From contig JAFGEQ010000015.1 in the NCBI GenBank assembly GCA_016931515.1, forward strand, positions 124,001-188,000: a stretch of DNA of 64,000 nucleotides. Direction: 5' to 3'. This stretch comes from a candidate division CSSED10-310 bacterium. Its GTDB lineage: Bacteria; CSSED10-310. Each line of letters opens with the position of its first letter. Position 1 is the stretch's first letter. Positions 1 through 9,399 of the stretch are shown here, piece by piece. A program made the translations under genes and the position numbers. The notes beneath the pieces were generated by a model, which made no database searches, was not told where the DNA came from, and saw only the letters and a program-made list of their open reading frames with translations.

Positions 1-172
1 GTTCTCATATGGAGAAACCAGGATGGGGCAGGGTCGTGAAAATGCCAAGCGATTTTTAAAAGAAAATCCTCAAATAGCCAAGGAAATCGAAACGAAAATA
101 ATGGAATCCGGAGTTATTTCAAACTGGCAGCCTAAAGAAGCAGCTGAAACTGAATCATTCGATGAGTATTGA
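1..172 (+). CDS. recA: RecA recombinase, C-terminal end (partial)
   Basis: This is the last 56 codons of a gene that begins before the window. It contains the RecA stretch [18 protein letters not shown] followed by a short acidic tail ending in DEY, as expected for the RecA C-terminus. RecA is the ATP-dependent strand-exchange protein of homologous recombination and the SOS co-protease. The reading frame runs from base 2; base 1 is the last base of a preceding codon, probably the conserved Trp. The next gene on the strand is pilT, and the order recA-pilT-alaS resembles Geobacter-type genomes as I recall them. Confidence 0.93.
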   Translation, partial: FSYGETRMGQGRENAKRFLKENPQIAKEIETKIMESGVISNWQPKEAAETESFDEY

Positions 173-209
173 TTTATCGGTTCCTCTGTTGTGATTTTTT
201 TTTCTTGAC

Positions 210-239
210 TTGACTGACAGCCGCGTTCCTACATAGACT
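210..239 (+). promoter_or_regulatory. candidate sigma-70 promoter upstream of pilT
   Basis: TTGACT (210-215) is followed after 18 bases by TAGACT (234-239). The -35 box is good and the -10 box is weak. It lies in the 119-base gap between the recA stop and the pilT start, so it could give pilT and the downstream genes their own transcript. Confidence 0.35.
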
Positions 240-247
240 GAATGCTG

Positions 248-266
248 GTGATGACTGTTTCATCAC
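248..266 (+). other. 7-bp stem-loop in the pilT leader
   Basis: GTGATGA (248-254) and TCATCAC (260-266) form a perfect 7-bp stem with a 5-base loop. Only three T residues follow, so it is a poor intrinsic terminator. It may be a leader hairpin in front of the pilT ribosome binding site (GGAGG about 10 bases before the ATG at 292), or simply chance. Confidence 0.3.
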
Positions 267-291
267 TTTGCCTGTTGGAGGAATCCTTTAA

Positions 292-1491
292 ATGGAACTC
301 AAAGAGTTACTTCGAATCGCAACAGAGCGTGGTGCGTCCGATATTCATATTAAAGTTGGGCGTCAGCCGGTACTCCGTATTAATGGTGCACTTGTCCCGA
401 TGCTGGAGAAAAAGAGGCTGATGCAGGAAGAAATAACCGCTGTTGCTTTTGAGATCATGAATGATTATCAAAAGGAAAAATTTAAGCGCAATAACGAGAT
501 AGATCTGGCATACAGCGTTCCAGGCTTAGGACGGTTTCGTGTGAATGTTTTTCGGCAGCGGGGCACGATCGGATTGGTTTTCAGGTTTATTCCGATGCGT
601 ATTAAGACACTTGATGAATTGCACCTACCTAAGATCCTCCAAAGAATCGGCCTTGAAGAGCGGGGCTTGGTCATTTGTACCGGCACAACCGGGAGTGGCA
701 AATCAACAACCCTTGCTGCAATGATAGACTGGATTAACGAAAACAGGACAGTTCATATAATGACGATTGAGGATCCAATCGAGTATTTGCATCGAGATAA
801 GAAAGCAATCATTAATCAAAGGGAATTGGGAACGGATACATTTTCATTCTCAGATGCTCTTCGATCAGCGCTCCGACAGGACCCGGACGTAATACTCGTC
901 GGGGAGATGAGGGATTTCGCCACTATTGAAACAGCTTTAGCAGCTGCAGAAACCGGCCATGTCGTATTCAGCACACTTCATACGATGGATGCAACGGAAA
1001 CAATTCAGCGAATTATTGCCTTCTACCCGCCTTACCAACAGCAACAAATTCGACTCCAACTTGCATCAGTACTTAAAGCTGTTATTTCTCAACGACTTGT
1101 CCCAAGAGCGGATGACAAAGGGCGGGTTCCTGCCGTTGAGATTATGCGATCAACCGCCCTCATTCGTGACTGTATAATCGATCCGATCAAGACCGTCGGC
1201 ATTCATGACGCGATAGAACAAGGGGTCTCTCAATACCGTATGCAGAGTTTTGACCAATCCTTACGAATGCTTGTAAAAAGCGGATTGATTACCTATCAGG
1301 AAGCTCTGAGACGATGCTCAAATCCGGATGACTTCGCCCTGAAATTCAAAGGAATAACGACAACTGCCGACCTGGCCCTTGAAGATATGGAAGCTGTGAT
1401 TGGAACAACTATCGATAGTGATCTGGATGATCATCCGGATACCGGCAGCAGCTCATCGGATTTTGACTTCACCAATCAATTCAGCACCTGA
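292..1491 (+). CDS. pilT: PilT-family pilus retraction ATPase (first copy)
   Basis: 399-residue hexameric ATPase of the PilT/PilU family, which acts on the cytoplasmic face of the type IV pilus base to drive pilus retraction. It starts with the typical N-terminal segment (ASDIHIKVG), has Walker A GTTGSGKST at about residues 131-139, the Asp-box region around TIEDPIEYLH, Walker B VGEMRD and the His box FSTLHT. The C-terminal tail (about the last 40 residues) is longer than in classical 345-residue PilT and is rich in Asp and Ser. The region equivalent to the AIRNLIRE motif is divergent (ALIRDCIID), so it is closer to a PilU/PilT4-type accessory motor than to the second copy at 26469-27563. SD GGAGG precedes the ATG. 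Confidence 0.93.
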   Translation: MELKELLRIATERGASDIHIKVGRQPVLRINGALVPMLEKKRLMQEEITAVAFEIMNDYQKEKFKRNNEIDLAYSVPGLGRFRVNVFRQRGTIGLVFRFIPMRIKTLDELHLPKILQRIGLEERGLVICTGTTGSGKSTTLAAMIDWINENRTVHIMTIEDPIEYLHRDKKAIINQRELGTDTFSFSDALRSALRQDPDVILVGEMRDFATIETALAAAETGHVVFSTLHTMDATETIQRIIAFYPPYQQQQIRLQLASVLKAVISQRLVPRADDKGRVPAVEIMRSTALIRDCIIDPIKTVGIHDAIEQGVSQYRMQSFDQSLRMLVKSGLITYQEALRRCSNPDDFALKFKGITTTADLALEDMEAVIGTTIDSDLDDHPDTGSSSSDFDFTNQFST

Positions 1492-1563
1492 TGACTCCAA
1501 TCCAATGACTCATACAAATATTAACAAACTGGCTCAGCACAACAAAAGATCGGGGCACGATCA

Positions 1564-4260
1564 ATGAAAACATCTGCAATGATTCGAAAAGAATTCATAG
1601 ATTTCTTCCTAAAGCATGATCATACGGTCGTGCGAGGAACGCCTTTATACATCCCGGATGATCCCACTCTGCTGTTCACGAATGCCGGAATGAATCAATT
1701 CAAACCGATTTTTCTCGGGAAAATAAAACCTGTAGATAGACGTGCCGTTAACTCCCAACGCTGTATGCGTGTCAGCGGTAAACATAATGATCTTGAAGAA
1801 GTCGGATTTTCTCCGCATCATCACACCCTTTTTGAGATGCTGGGTAATTGGTCCTTTGGTGATTATTATAAAAAGGAAGCGATTACATGGGCGTGGGATC
1901 TGCTGACAAATGTCTGGGGTTTACCCAAGGATAAACTTTGGGTGACTGTTTTCCGTGATGACCAGGATGTCATTCCGGAAGATTCCGAAGCGGCTGATTA
2001 CTGGAACAATCTAACGGGGATCGATCCTGACAAAATTTGTTTTTTCGGGCGCAAGGATAACTTTTGGGAAATGGGTGAGAGTGGACCGTGTGGACCTTGC
2101 ACAGAAATTCATATTGATCGGGGGCCGAGTTTTTGCGGAAAAAGTCATGTAGCCGGTCATACATGCACAGTCAATGGAGATTGCAGACGAATCGTCGAAC
2201 TTTGGAATCTGGTTTTTATACAATACAACCGGATTGATGTGAATACTCTCGTCAATTTGCCGTCGTGTCATGTGGACACCGGAATGGGGTTGGAACGAGT
2301 TACATCGGTGATGCAGAATGCACCGAGTAATTATGATACGGATCTGTTCAAACCCATTATTGATACCGTTCAGTCCATGGCAGGACAGAGTGATGAAGAG
2401 AGACGCAGCAATATAGTCAGTTATCGAGTAATCGCAGATCACATTCGGGCATCTTCTTTTCTTTTAACTGATGGGATTTTACCCTCCAATGAATGGCGGG
2501 GATACGTTCTAAGGCGGATAATCCGCAGAGCAGTCCGTTTCGGAACGAAAATCGGTTTCTCATCTCCGTTTCTTTTCAAGGCAGCAGATACCTTTATTGA
2601 CATTATGGCACCTGTGTACCCTGAGTTGAGAGAAGCTACGACACATATCAAAGGAATGCTAAAATCAGAGGAGGATCGATTTTTTAAAACGCTGGAACAA
2701 GGATTGCCGATGGTTATGCAACTGATCAAAACCGCTCAGCAAACTGGAGAGGTGATCTTGCCAGGAGCGGACCTTTTTAAACTATATGATACTTTCGGAT
2801 TCCCATTGGATATCACACGAGAAATCGCCGTTGAGGCGGGTCTGGATTTGGATGAAGAGGGTTTTCAAAACGAAATGCAGATGCAGAAAACCAGAGCTAG
2901 AAGTGCGTGGAAGCAAGATGCGGCAGAAACAGATAACTCTCTCGCAACCAGCCTGTCGCAAGAGCTGACTTCTTTAGAGTTTACAGGCTACGACTCGCTT
3001 CAGGAACAAAGCAGGGTTTTAGCAATGATTAGTCAAGATGTGAGGGTTCAAACAGCGTCAGCCAACTCTGATAATGAAACCTATTTTATTATCAGTCCAT
3101 CACCATTCTACGCTGAGTCCGGTGGTCAGGTTGGCGATACAGGTCTTCTGGAAACCCCCACAGCGCGAGTACGAGTATCAGATACTCTGTATTTCAGCAA
3201 AAAACTGCCAATTCTCGTGGGGCATGTAACCGAGGGATCAATCAACGTCGGTGACTCTGTTGTAGCGTCAGTTGAGCGGGATCGCCGTCGAGCGATCGCA
3301 CGAAATCATACTGCTACCCATTTACTTCACAGTGCTCTCCGCCAAGTAATTGGCGATCACGTTAAGCAGGCGGGATCGCTTGTCCAACCGGATCGGTTAC
3401 GATTTGATTTTACACATTTCTCGGGAATTTCCATTGACGATCTTGAGGCGATAGAGCGATTTGTTAATGATGCTATTTTGTCCAACTTAAGAGTCACAAC
3501 AGAAACGATGGCTCTTGATGAAGCCATCGACAGCGGTGTCACTGCCCTCTTTGGCGAACGATATGACAATCTTGTCAGAGTTCTTCGCGTGAACGATCTT
3601 TCAGCTGAATTATGTGGTGGCACTCATGTTTTAAACACAGGTGAGATCGGTGTTTTCAAGATCCTCTCGGAATACGGAGTATCCGCGGGAGTCAGACGAA
3701 TCGAGGCAATCACCGGTTTTGAAGCATGGCGCAAGTTCCGACAATTATTTTCACTCATTCACAATATCGCCGACTCTTTGAAGTCACCAGTCGATTCGAT
3801 AGGTGATCGAATTGAGAGGATGCAGCATAGAATCAGAGATCTTTCGAAAGAAAACATGGAAATTCACTCTAAACTGGGTCGCAGGGAGATCGATGGAAAA
3901 CTTGAAAACCCTTTGGTTATTGAAGGCATAAAGGTGATTATTCATGATATTCCCGGCATGCAGTCTGCCCAACTGCGTGATCTTGCGGACCAGATCAAGC
4001 AACGTCTGGTATCAGGAATTACGATTCTGGCATCTGTGCTGGAGAATAAAGTCATCTTGATAGCAGCGGTGACATCCGATTTGACAAATAGAATTCATGC
4101 TGGGAAATTGGTTGGAAGAGTGGCTGAGATTGTCGGTGGTGGTGGTGGCGGTCGCCCTGATATGGCACAAGCTGGAGGTAGTCAACCTCAAAAACTTAAT
4201 GAGGCGTTATCGCAGACTCCAGAAATCATCGCCTCACTGTTATCTAAAGGTGGAGTATAG
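1564..4260 (+). CDS. alaS: alanyl-tRNA synthetase
   Basis: 898-residue class II aminoacyl-tRNA synthetase that charges tRNA-Ala in the cytoplasm, of the usual bacterial length (about 870-900). The N-terminal catalytic domain shows the motif 1 area (LFTNAGMNQFKP) and motif 2 (RCMRVSGKHNDLE). The tRNA-recognition region follows. The editing domain carries the zinc/hydrolysis motif HTATHLLH and the CGGTH signature, and the C-terminal C-Ala domain ends in the Gly-rich segment VGGGGGGRPDMAQAGG. All domains look intact, so it should proofread Ser and Gly mischarging. It is followed by the J-domain gene after 2 bases, suggesting an operon. Confidence 0.98.
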   Translation: MKTSAMIRKEFIDFFLKHDHTVVRGTPLYIPDDPTLLFTNAGMNQFKPIFLGKIKPVDRRAVNSQRCMRVSGKHNDLEEVGFSPHHHTLFEMLGNWSFGDYYKKEAITWAWDLLTNVWGLPKDKLWVTVFRDDQDVIPEDSEAADYWNNLTGIDPDKICFFGRKDNFWEMGESGPCGPCTEIHIDRGPSFCGKSHVAGHTCTVNGDCRRIVELWNLVFIQYNRIDVNTLVNLPSCHVDTGMGLERVTSVMQNAPSNYDTDLFKPIIDTVQSMAGQSDEERRSNIVSYRVIADHIRASSFLLTDGILPSNEWRGYVLRRIIRRAVRFGTKIGFSSPFLFKAADTFIDIMAPVYPELREATTHIKGMLKSEEDRFFKTLEQGLPMVMQLIKTAQQTGEVILPGADLFKLYDTFGFPLDITREIAVEAGLDLDEEGFQNEMQMQKTRARSAWKQDAAETDNSLATSLSQELTSLEFTGYDSLQEQSRVLAMISQDVRVQTASANSDNETYFIISPSPFYAESGGQVGDTGLLETPTARVRVSDTLYFSKKLPILVGHVTEGSINVGDSVVASVERDRRRAIARNHTATHLLHSALRQVIGDHVKQAGSLVQPDRLRFDFTHFSGISIDDLEAIERFVNDAILSNLRVTTETMALDEAIDSGVTALFGERYDNLVRVLRVNDLSAELCGGTHVLNTGEIGVFKILSEYGVSAGVRRIEAITGFEAWRKFRQLFSLIHNIADSLKSPVDSIGDRIERMQHRIRDLSKENMEIHSKLGRREIDGKLENPLVIEGIKVIIHDIPGMQSAQLRDLADQIKQRLVSGITILASVLENKVILIAAVTSDLTNRIHAGKLVGRVAEIVGGGGGGRPDMAQAGGSQPQKLNEALSQTPEIIASLLSKGGV

Positions 4261-4262
4261 CA

Positions 4263-5111
4263 ATGCCAGATCAGACATCACAGAAAATACCTGAAAGTAT
4301 TGTCAAACGCATTGACGAATATGATCGAAATCTGGACAAATGGTCCTATTACGATCTTCTCTACATTCCACGAAATGCAGATAAAACGGCAATTAAAAAA
4401 GGTTATTATAAAATAGTCCAGTTGATGCATCCCGATCGGTATGGCCTGGATTTGGAAGAAGAATACAAGAAAAAACTCGAGCGGATTTTCAATGAGATCA
4501 ACGTAGCCTATAACGCCCTGATGGATGACTCGGAGAAAGCCCGTTATGATCAAGCGCTCTACTACGCAGAAGACCATAACCAACCCCTGAAAGTCAGCAA
4601 CGATGTTATCGTAGCGAAGGCGCAGTATACTCGGGGAATCAACGCAATGCGAGGCAATGAAATTCTGCAGGCCATCGAATTTTTCCGATCCGCTGCTGAT
4701 CTTGATCCAGATAATCCGGAATACCACGCAAAACTGGCTTTTGCTCTAGCAAAACACAAAAATCCACGTGTCCGAAGGGAAGCCATCGATCCTTGTAAAA
4801 AAGCAATCTCAATGCAAAATGAAAATCCCAATTACCATGCTCTTATGGGGTTTATTTTCCAGGAATTGAGTGATCCTGCAGAAGCAAAAGTGCATTATAA
4901 AAGAGCGCTTTCCTGGGATCCTCAGCATCAGCGCGCCCGTCAGGAAATACAGAATATCAATGCTCAGGAGATGGAGAACAAGAAGCAGGGAAGTTTAGCA
5001 TATAAGATCCTGAGTAAACTAATCCCATCGAAAAAAGATAAAAAAACTGAATCCAGATCTATGTCAAACAGGAACAGTCATCCGAGAAAACCGCCTGAAA
5101 AACAGCGATGA
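4263..5111 (+). CDS. J-domain and TPR repeat protein
   Basis: 282-residue cytoplasmic protein. Residues about 25-100 form a DnaJ-type J domain with the HPD motif (MHPDRYG) that stimulates Hsp70 ATPases. Residues about 110-235 hold tandem TPR-like helices (for example AIEFFRSAADLDPDNPEYHAKLA). The C-terminal 40 residues are basic and probably disordered. It lacks the Gly/Phe region, zinc centre and substrate domain of true DnaJ, so it is a specialised co-chaperone, not DnaJ itself. SD GGTGGAG lies 7 bases before the ATG. The stop overlaps the start of the ABC ATPase gene by 4 bases, so the two are translationally coupled. Client unknown. Confidence 0.85.
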   Translation: MPDQTSQKIPESIVKRIDEYDRNLDKWSYYDLLYIPRNADKTAIKKGYYKIVQLMHPDRYGLDLEEEYKKKLERIFNEINVAYNALMDDSEKARYDQALYYAEDHNQPLKVSNDVIVAKAQYTRGINAMRGNEILQAIEFFRSAADLDPDNPEYHAKLAFALAKHKNPRVRREAIDPCKKAISMQNENPNYHALMGFIFQELSDPAEAKVHYKRALSWDPQHQRARQEIQNINAQEMENKKQGSLAYKILSKLIPSKKDKKTESRSMSNRNSHPRKPPEKQR

Positions 5112-5863
5112 TCCAACTGAATAGCATCAGTAAATCTTTTAATAAGAAGCCGGTTCTATCCAATCTGAGTTTGCGTGTGGAAAGAAATGAGGCTGTTGTT
5201 GTCTGCGGACCAGGAGGTTCAGGAAAAACAGTTTTGTTGAAAATTTGTCACCGTCTGATCAAGCCGGAGACGGGCACCGTTTTAATCGACGATAAAAACA
5301 TACTCGAGATGACCGAGTCGGAACTCATGGAAACACGTCTGAACATCGGTATGCTATTTCAAAATTATGCACTGTTTGATTCTATGACGGTTGGACAAAA
5401 CGTCGGTTTTTTTTTAGCCAATCATTCGACTCTCTCCCCTCAAGAAATCGAAGAAACTGTTAAAGAAAATCTGAAAATGGTCCGACTTGAAGGCACATTT
5501 GATCTGATGCCTTCCGAACTATCCGGTGGCATGCAGAAACGAGTGGGCATTGCCCGAGCACTTATTCACAGACCCAGAATCATGCTATATGATTCACCAA
5601 CCGATGGTTTGGATCCGGTTACAGCGGATACGATCGTAGATAACATCATCGCAATTAATCAACAATTGGGAATTACTTCATTGATTATTTCCAATGACAT
5701 GAACACCGTTTTCAGACTCGGTCAGCGAATTGCTTTTCTATATGACGGGCGAATCCATGCCATCGGCTCCCCAGAAGAAATCAGCCAATCGCAAGATCCA
5801 TATGTTTACCAGTTTATCAGAGGTCTTGGTGAGGGACCCTTGTATAATGCTAATGGACTTTAA
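5108..5863 (+). CDS. MlaF-like ABC ATPase, probably catalytically impaired
   Basis: 251-residue ABC ATPase resembling MlaF, the ATPase of MCE-type phospholipid transporters. Walker A GPGGSGKT is at 34-41, the Q-loop is in MLFQNYALFDSMTV and the signature is LSGGMQKR. Two catalytic residues are changed: the Walker B Glu is Ser163 (YDSPTDGLDP; normally DEP) and the switch His is Asn196 (ISNDMN; normally THDM). Both codons were read directly from the DNA (TCA, AAT). Nucleotide binding should be kept, but hydrolysis is expected to be weak or absent. No permease (MlaE) or MCE (MlaD) gene is adjacent. It could be a regulatory ATPase or pair with another half-site. The start is coupled to the J-domain gene. 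Confidence 0.85.
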   Translation: MIQLNSISKSFNKKPVLSNLSLRVERNEAVVVCGPGGSGKTVLLKICHRLIKPETGTVLIDDKNILEMTESELMETRLNIGMLFQNYALFDSMTVGQNVGFFLANHSTLSPQEIEETVKENLKMVRLEGTFDLMPSELSGGMQKRVGIARALIHRPRIMLYDSPTDGLDPVTADTIVDNIIAINQQLGITSLIISNDMNTVFRLGQRIAFLYDGRIHAIGSPEEISQSQDPYVYQFIRGLGEGPLYNANGL

Positions 5864-5882
5864 TCGCTCTTACCGGTTATAG

Positions 5883-8800
5883 TTGACATTAGTGAACTGC
5901 GGTCGCTCTATAGTAATTTCCTTTTTTCTGTTCTCAGCAAATTATGTTGTACCATGTACATCAGCGAAATTCGGTATCATCTCACTAACTAATGGATATC
6001 CACTTACTCAATCAATTTTACAAACTTGTCAAAGCAAAGGGTTCTATCTCTTGGAACCAATCGGTAATGATAGTTATGTATGCTGGATTACAGGCAATGA
6101 GACAACACCACCTGACAGATTGAGACTAACTTCCAATCTGAGCCTTGGGCAAAGAACCAACATTAAGGATCCGATTGTTTCTGAAACATATGGCGCTGGA
6201 CGCTTCGGATTCTGGTTTTTCGAAAAAGATAATCCTCAATCTGGGCTAAACTGGATCATCCGGCAAGGCGGACATGTTCTGCACTCCTCGATCATTCAAA
6301 TGGCTCAACATGTTGAGTATACAATCTATGGTGCAGTCATGCCTCCGCTGGATATGAACGAAATTTTGTCGGAAGAACGGCTCAGATATTTTTATATGGA
6401 ATCCGTAACACCCGTCCCGGAAGACGAAATGTCAGCGCTTCAAATTCTTGTCAATCTAATGGACCCGACGATGGACATGTCTCTATTTAGAGAAACAAGG
6501 CGTCTTAACGTTGATGGAGGCAGAATTCTTACCGGGATTATAGATACAGGACTTGATAACAATGATAATGATACTTGTCATCCGGATTTAAGAGGCAGAC
6601 TGAATCGTTCGATTCGTTACCCCGGCAGTCCCGGATTTGATTATGTCGGCCATGGAACTCATATAGCTGGAATTATCGCTGGAAATGGAGCCCTAGGTTC
6701 AGTTGATGAGTATGGATTCAGATTAGGAGTAGGATTATCTCCAGCTAACTTCCTGGTTGTCTCTGATGCATTATTGGCTGCACCCTTTCCTCCATCAACA
6801 GGGTTCCCGGGAATGATTCGTGATATTGCGTTAAGTGGTGCAAGGCTTTGTAACAATTCATGGAATGATGGTCAGGGAACGGCTGTCGGATATCATCCTA
6901 ATTGCGCTATCTGGGATGCAGCAGTCCGAGATTCAGATCCCTATCACACATACTCCTCACAATGGCCGATAACGATAATATTTTCCGCCGGCAACCAGGG
7001 TCCGGATCCTTATACGATTACGTCACCAAAGGAAGCGAAGAACATTATCACTGTTGGCGCAACTGGGAGTTTGAGGAATGGTAATCCCGATGAGGTTCTG
7101 AATATATCAAGTCGTGGACCTTGTGAAGACGGGCGGTATGCACCGACTCTATGCGCTCCCGGGGAGACAATTTACTCTGCGTGGCCGATAGATTCATACC
7201 TCACGGCATCCGGTTCATCTGCAGCGGCAGCACATGTTACAGGGGCTGCAGTTCTGATAACTGAATGGTGGAAAGACCGAACTCACAGGCTACCCAGCCC
7301 AGCTTTGATGAAAGGAATACTCATCCAGTCGACCATTCCTGTACAATCTGTGATCCCTGACTCCGCACAAGGGTGGGGACGACTCGTTATGTCATCGTAC
7401 CAGCCGACTTTTCCAGCAGCATCTATCTTAGACCAATCCAAAATTTTAACTCCAACGTCAAACGAATGGCACGCAGAGATAATACCAATGGAAGGCAGTG
7501 ATCCGGTGGATATCGTACTCACCTGGACCGATTCGCCTGCAGCACCCGGGGCGAATCCGGCTCTGATTAATGATCTCGATCTGATCCTCATAGCGGGTGA
7601 AACCTATAGGGGAAACAACTTCAATGAAACATATAGCATACCGGAGGGAGATCCGGATCGAATAAACAACTTGGAGCGGATACGGCTTGAACATCTGTCA
7701 GTTCCAGCCCATTTATCAGTATATGGACACAATTTAAGGGGTGACGGAGTTCCACTCTCACCTGATCCTGTCGACCAGGATTTTGCTCTGGCTGTCAAAG
7801 GTGCGTTTCTGGTATCCTCGGACTGCACAATTCAAACCGATCTTATTACAGCCTCGGATAACAGCCGTGTTACGGTACTTGCAACCAGTGAAGCAGATCG
7901 ATATGCATCGGTGTTCCCTGTCAATATAAAAAGTTGGGCGGATCCTGATGGGATCATCGTCGCCCTTCAACCATATTTTGAAGAATCGGGGGTGTTTGCT
8001 GGAGTTTTCTTCACAGGTCATCGTAACCGACCAAATGAAATTGAGGTTGGAGATATCGATCAAATCACGATATCGGCATCATGTAATGGAAATCCTGTTC
8101 GCCACTGGCTAAATACAGACAGCACAAAGCCACGATTTGAATCCATTCAATTTAACTATTTGACAGATCGAGATGTTACGCTTTCGATCAACTGTTCTGA
8201 GAACTGTGAACTTGTATTTTTTTACAGCGTTGAAAAAGCGGATCAATGGCTGTCAAAAACGTCTCCCCTGCTTTCTTCATCTCACATTATTAAGATAAAT
8301 AATTTAATTCCATGCACTGACTATAAGGCATATTTTTCGATGACGGATCGGAGCGGCAATGTCACCTGCAGCCGTGAATACATTGACGACATGCATTGGT
8401 CAACGAGCGACCTTGTTTTAGTCTATGAAGAAAGCTTTAACGATAATCCTGGATTTGTTCAGTTAGATGATCAATGGGAATGGGGCTCTCCCCAAGGATT
8501 AGGAAATCCTCCAGACCCAGTTGCAGGTTACACGGGGGATTATGTACTAGGATACAATTTGCAAGGGAACTACTCCAATCAAATGAACGCTCGATATGCT
8601 ACCAGCCCCTCAATTGACTGCTCTCCTGAAGCAGTCTACCGGCTAAAATTATACCGCTGGTTAGGCACTGAGAACGGCTTGTTTGACCAAGCAAGTATAT
8701 CAGTCAACAGTCGTGAAAACGAGTGGGTGAACATCTGGAGTAATCCGTATTATGAGATCACAGACACAGAATGGGTACCGATGGAGTTTGATGTAACTCA

Positions 8801-9332
8801 GCAAGCGAGTGGAAATGCTGAGTTTCAATTTCGTTTCCAACAGGGACCTACCGACACAGGGATTACCCGATGTGGTTGGAACATCGATGACATCTCACTG
8901 GAATGCTGCATTCCCTGTCAGCCCACTCCGACGCCTCTGATATCAGATGATAAGCCATCCCTTACCCTTGTTTTAAATAACCATATCTTTTTCCCGAGTG
9001 ATGAATTTACCCTCGGATGCCGGGTTACGTCAGCAGGTCCTATGTCTCAGCTAGCCTTAGTTGTCAGGTTAACAGTATTAGATGACGAGGAGAATTTGTA
9101 TTTTTTTTATCCCGAATGGCAATCATTACCTCAATGGGTCGATATTCCTCAACCGCAAAGCGGCTCTTACTCCATAATGCTGACTGAATTTTCGGTTCCG
9201 CCATCAATCAATCAGACAATTTACACTGTGTTCGAAGCATGGTTGATCGACTCTCAATATAACAATCTTCTGTCATCGTCCGGAAAGAGTATTGCCGTTT
9301 TCCAACCCGACTTCACTGCACAATTAAAATGA
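5883..9332 (+). CDS. secreted multidomain subtilisin-like (S8) protease
   Basis: 1149-residue exported serine protease. A hydrophobic signal peptide (about residues 8-28) is followed by a prodomain-like region, then the S8 domain with catalytic Asp221 (GIIDTGLD), His257 (GHGTHIAG) and Ser446 (GSSAAAAHVTGA). Next comes a jelly-roll domain like that of KP-43 subtilases (LTWTDSPAAPGANP, NDLDL, YRGNNF). Beyond about residue 640 are further beta-sandwich modules, including a MAM/jellyroll-like segment (about 845-1010) and a C-terminal Ig-like domain. The catalytic triad is complete. The start is uncertain: TTG at 5883 or GTG at 5892, neither with a visible SD; no in-frame ATG precedes the signal peptide. 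Substrate unknown; probably extracellular protein degradation. Confidence 0.9.
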   Translation: MTLVNCGRSIVISFFLFSANYVVPCTSAKFGIISLTNGYPLTQSILQTCQSKGFYLLEPIGNDSYVCWITGNETTPPDRLRLTSNLSLGQRTNIKDPIVSETYGAGRFGFWFFEKDNPQSGLNWIIRQGGHVLHSSIIQMAQHVEYTIYGAVMPPLDMNEILSEERLRYFYMESVTPVPEDEMSALQILVNLMDPTMDMSLFRETRRLNVDGGRILTGIIDTGLDNNDNDTCHPDLRGRLNRSIRYPGSPGFDYVGHGTHIAGIIAGNGALGSVDEYGFRLGVGLSPANFLVVSDALLAAPFPPSTGFPGMIRDIALSGARLCNNSWNDGQGTAVGYHPNCAIWDAAVRDSDPYHTYSSQWPITIIFSAGNQGPDPYTITSPKEAKNIITVGATGSLRNGNPDEVLNISSRGPCEDGRYAPTLCAPGETIYSAWPIDSYLTASGSSAAAAHVTGAAVLITEWWKDRTHRLPSPALMKGILIQSTIPVQSVIPDSAQGWGRLVMSSYQPTFPAASILDQSKILTPTSNEWHAEIIPMEGSDPVDIVLTWTDSPAAPGANPALINDLDLILIAGETYRGNNFNETYSIPEGDPDRINNLERIRLEHLSVPAHLSVYGHNLRGDGVPLSPDPVDQDFALAVKGAFLVSSDCTIQTDLITASDNSRVTVLATSEADRYASVFPVNIKSWADPDGIIVALQPYFEESGVFAGVFFTGHRNRPNEIEVGDIDQITISASCNGNPVRHWLNTDSTKPRFESIQFNYLTDRDVTLSINCSENCELVFFYSVEKADQWLSKTSPLLSSSHIIKINNLIPCTDYKAYFSMTDRSGNVTCSREYIDDMHWSTSDLVLVYEESFNDNPGFVQLDDQWEWGSPQGLGNPPDPVAGYTGDYVLGYNLQGNYSNQMNARYATSPSIDCSPEAVYRLKLYRWLGTENGLFDQASISVNSRENEWVNIWSNPYYEITDTEWVPMEFDVTQQASGNAEFQFRFQQGPTDTGITRCGWNIDDISLECCIPCQPTPTPLISDDKPSLTLVLNNHIFFPSDEFTLGCRVTSAGPMSQLALVVRLTVLDDEENLYFFYPEWQSLPQWVDIPQPQSGSYSIMLTEFSVPPSINQTIYTVFEAWLIDSQYNNLLSSSGKSIAVFQPDFTAQLK

Positions 9333-9399
9333 TTGACTGGATGCATCAATTGCTATAGACACATGAAAGGGGATTTGCAGAATCAAGGAGGAATGAAGG

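Noticed and set aside
248-266. Stem-loop after recA as an intrinsic terminator
   Set aside because: Only three T residues follow and the stem has 3 GC pairs of 7; reported only as a leader hairpin.
2011-2442. 143-codon open frame on the minus strand inside alaS
   Set aside because: It is completely inside the conserved alaS coding region, has no recognisable protein features and no SD; it is a shadow frame.
4278-4831. Long minus-strand frames opposite the J-domain gene
   Set aside because: No family similarity, and they lie antisense to a well-supported gene.
5883-5910. Exact TTGACA at 5883-5888 followed by TATAGT, resembling a promoter for the subtilisin gene
   Set aside because: The spacing is 20 bases and the site lies within the only possible start region of the gene; no later in-frame start precedes the signal peptide, so it is more likely chance.
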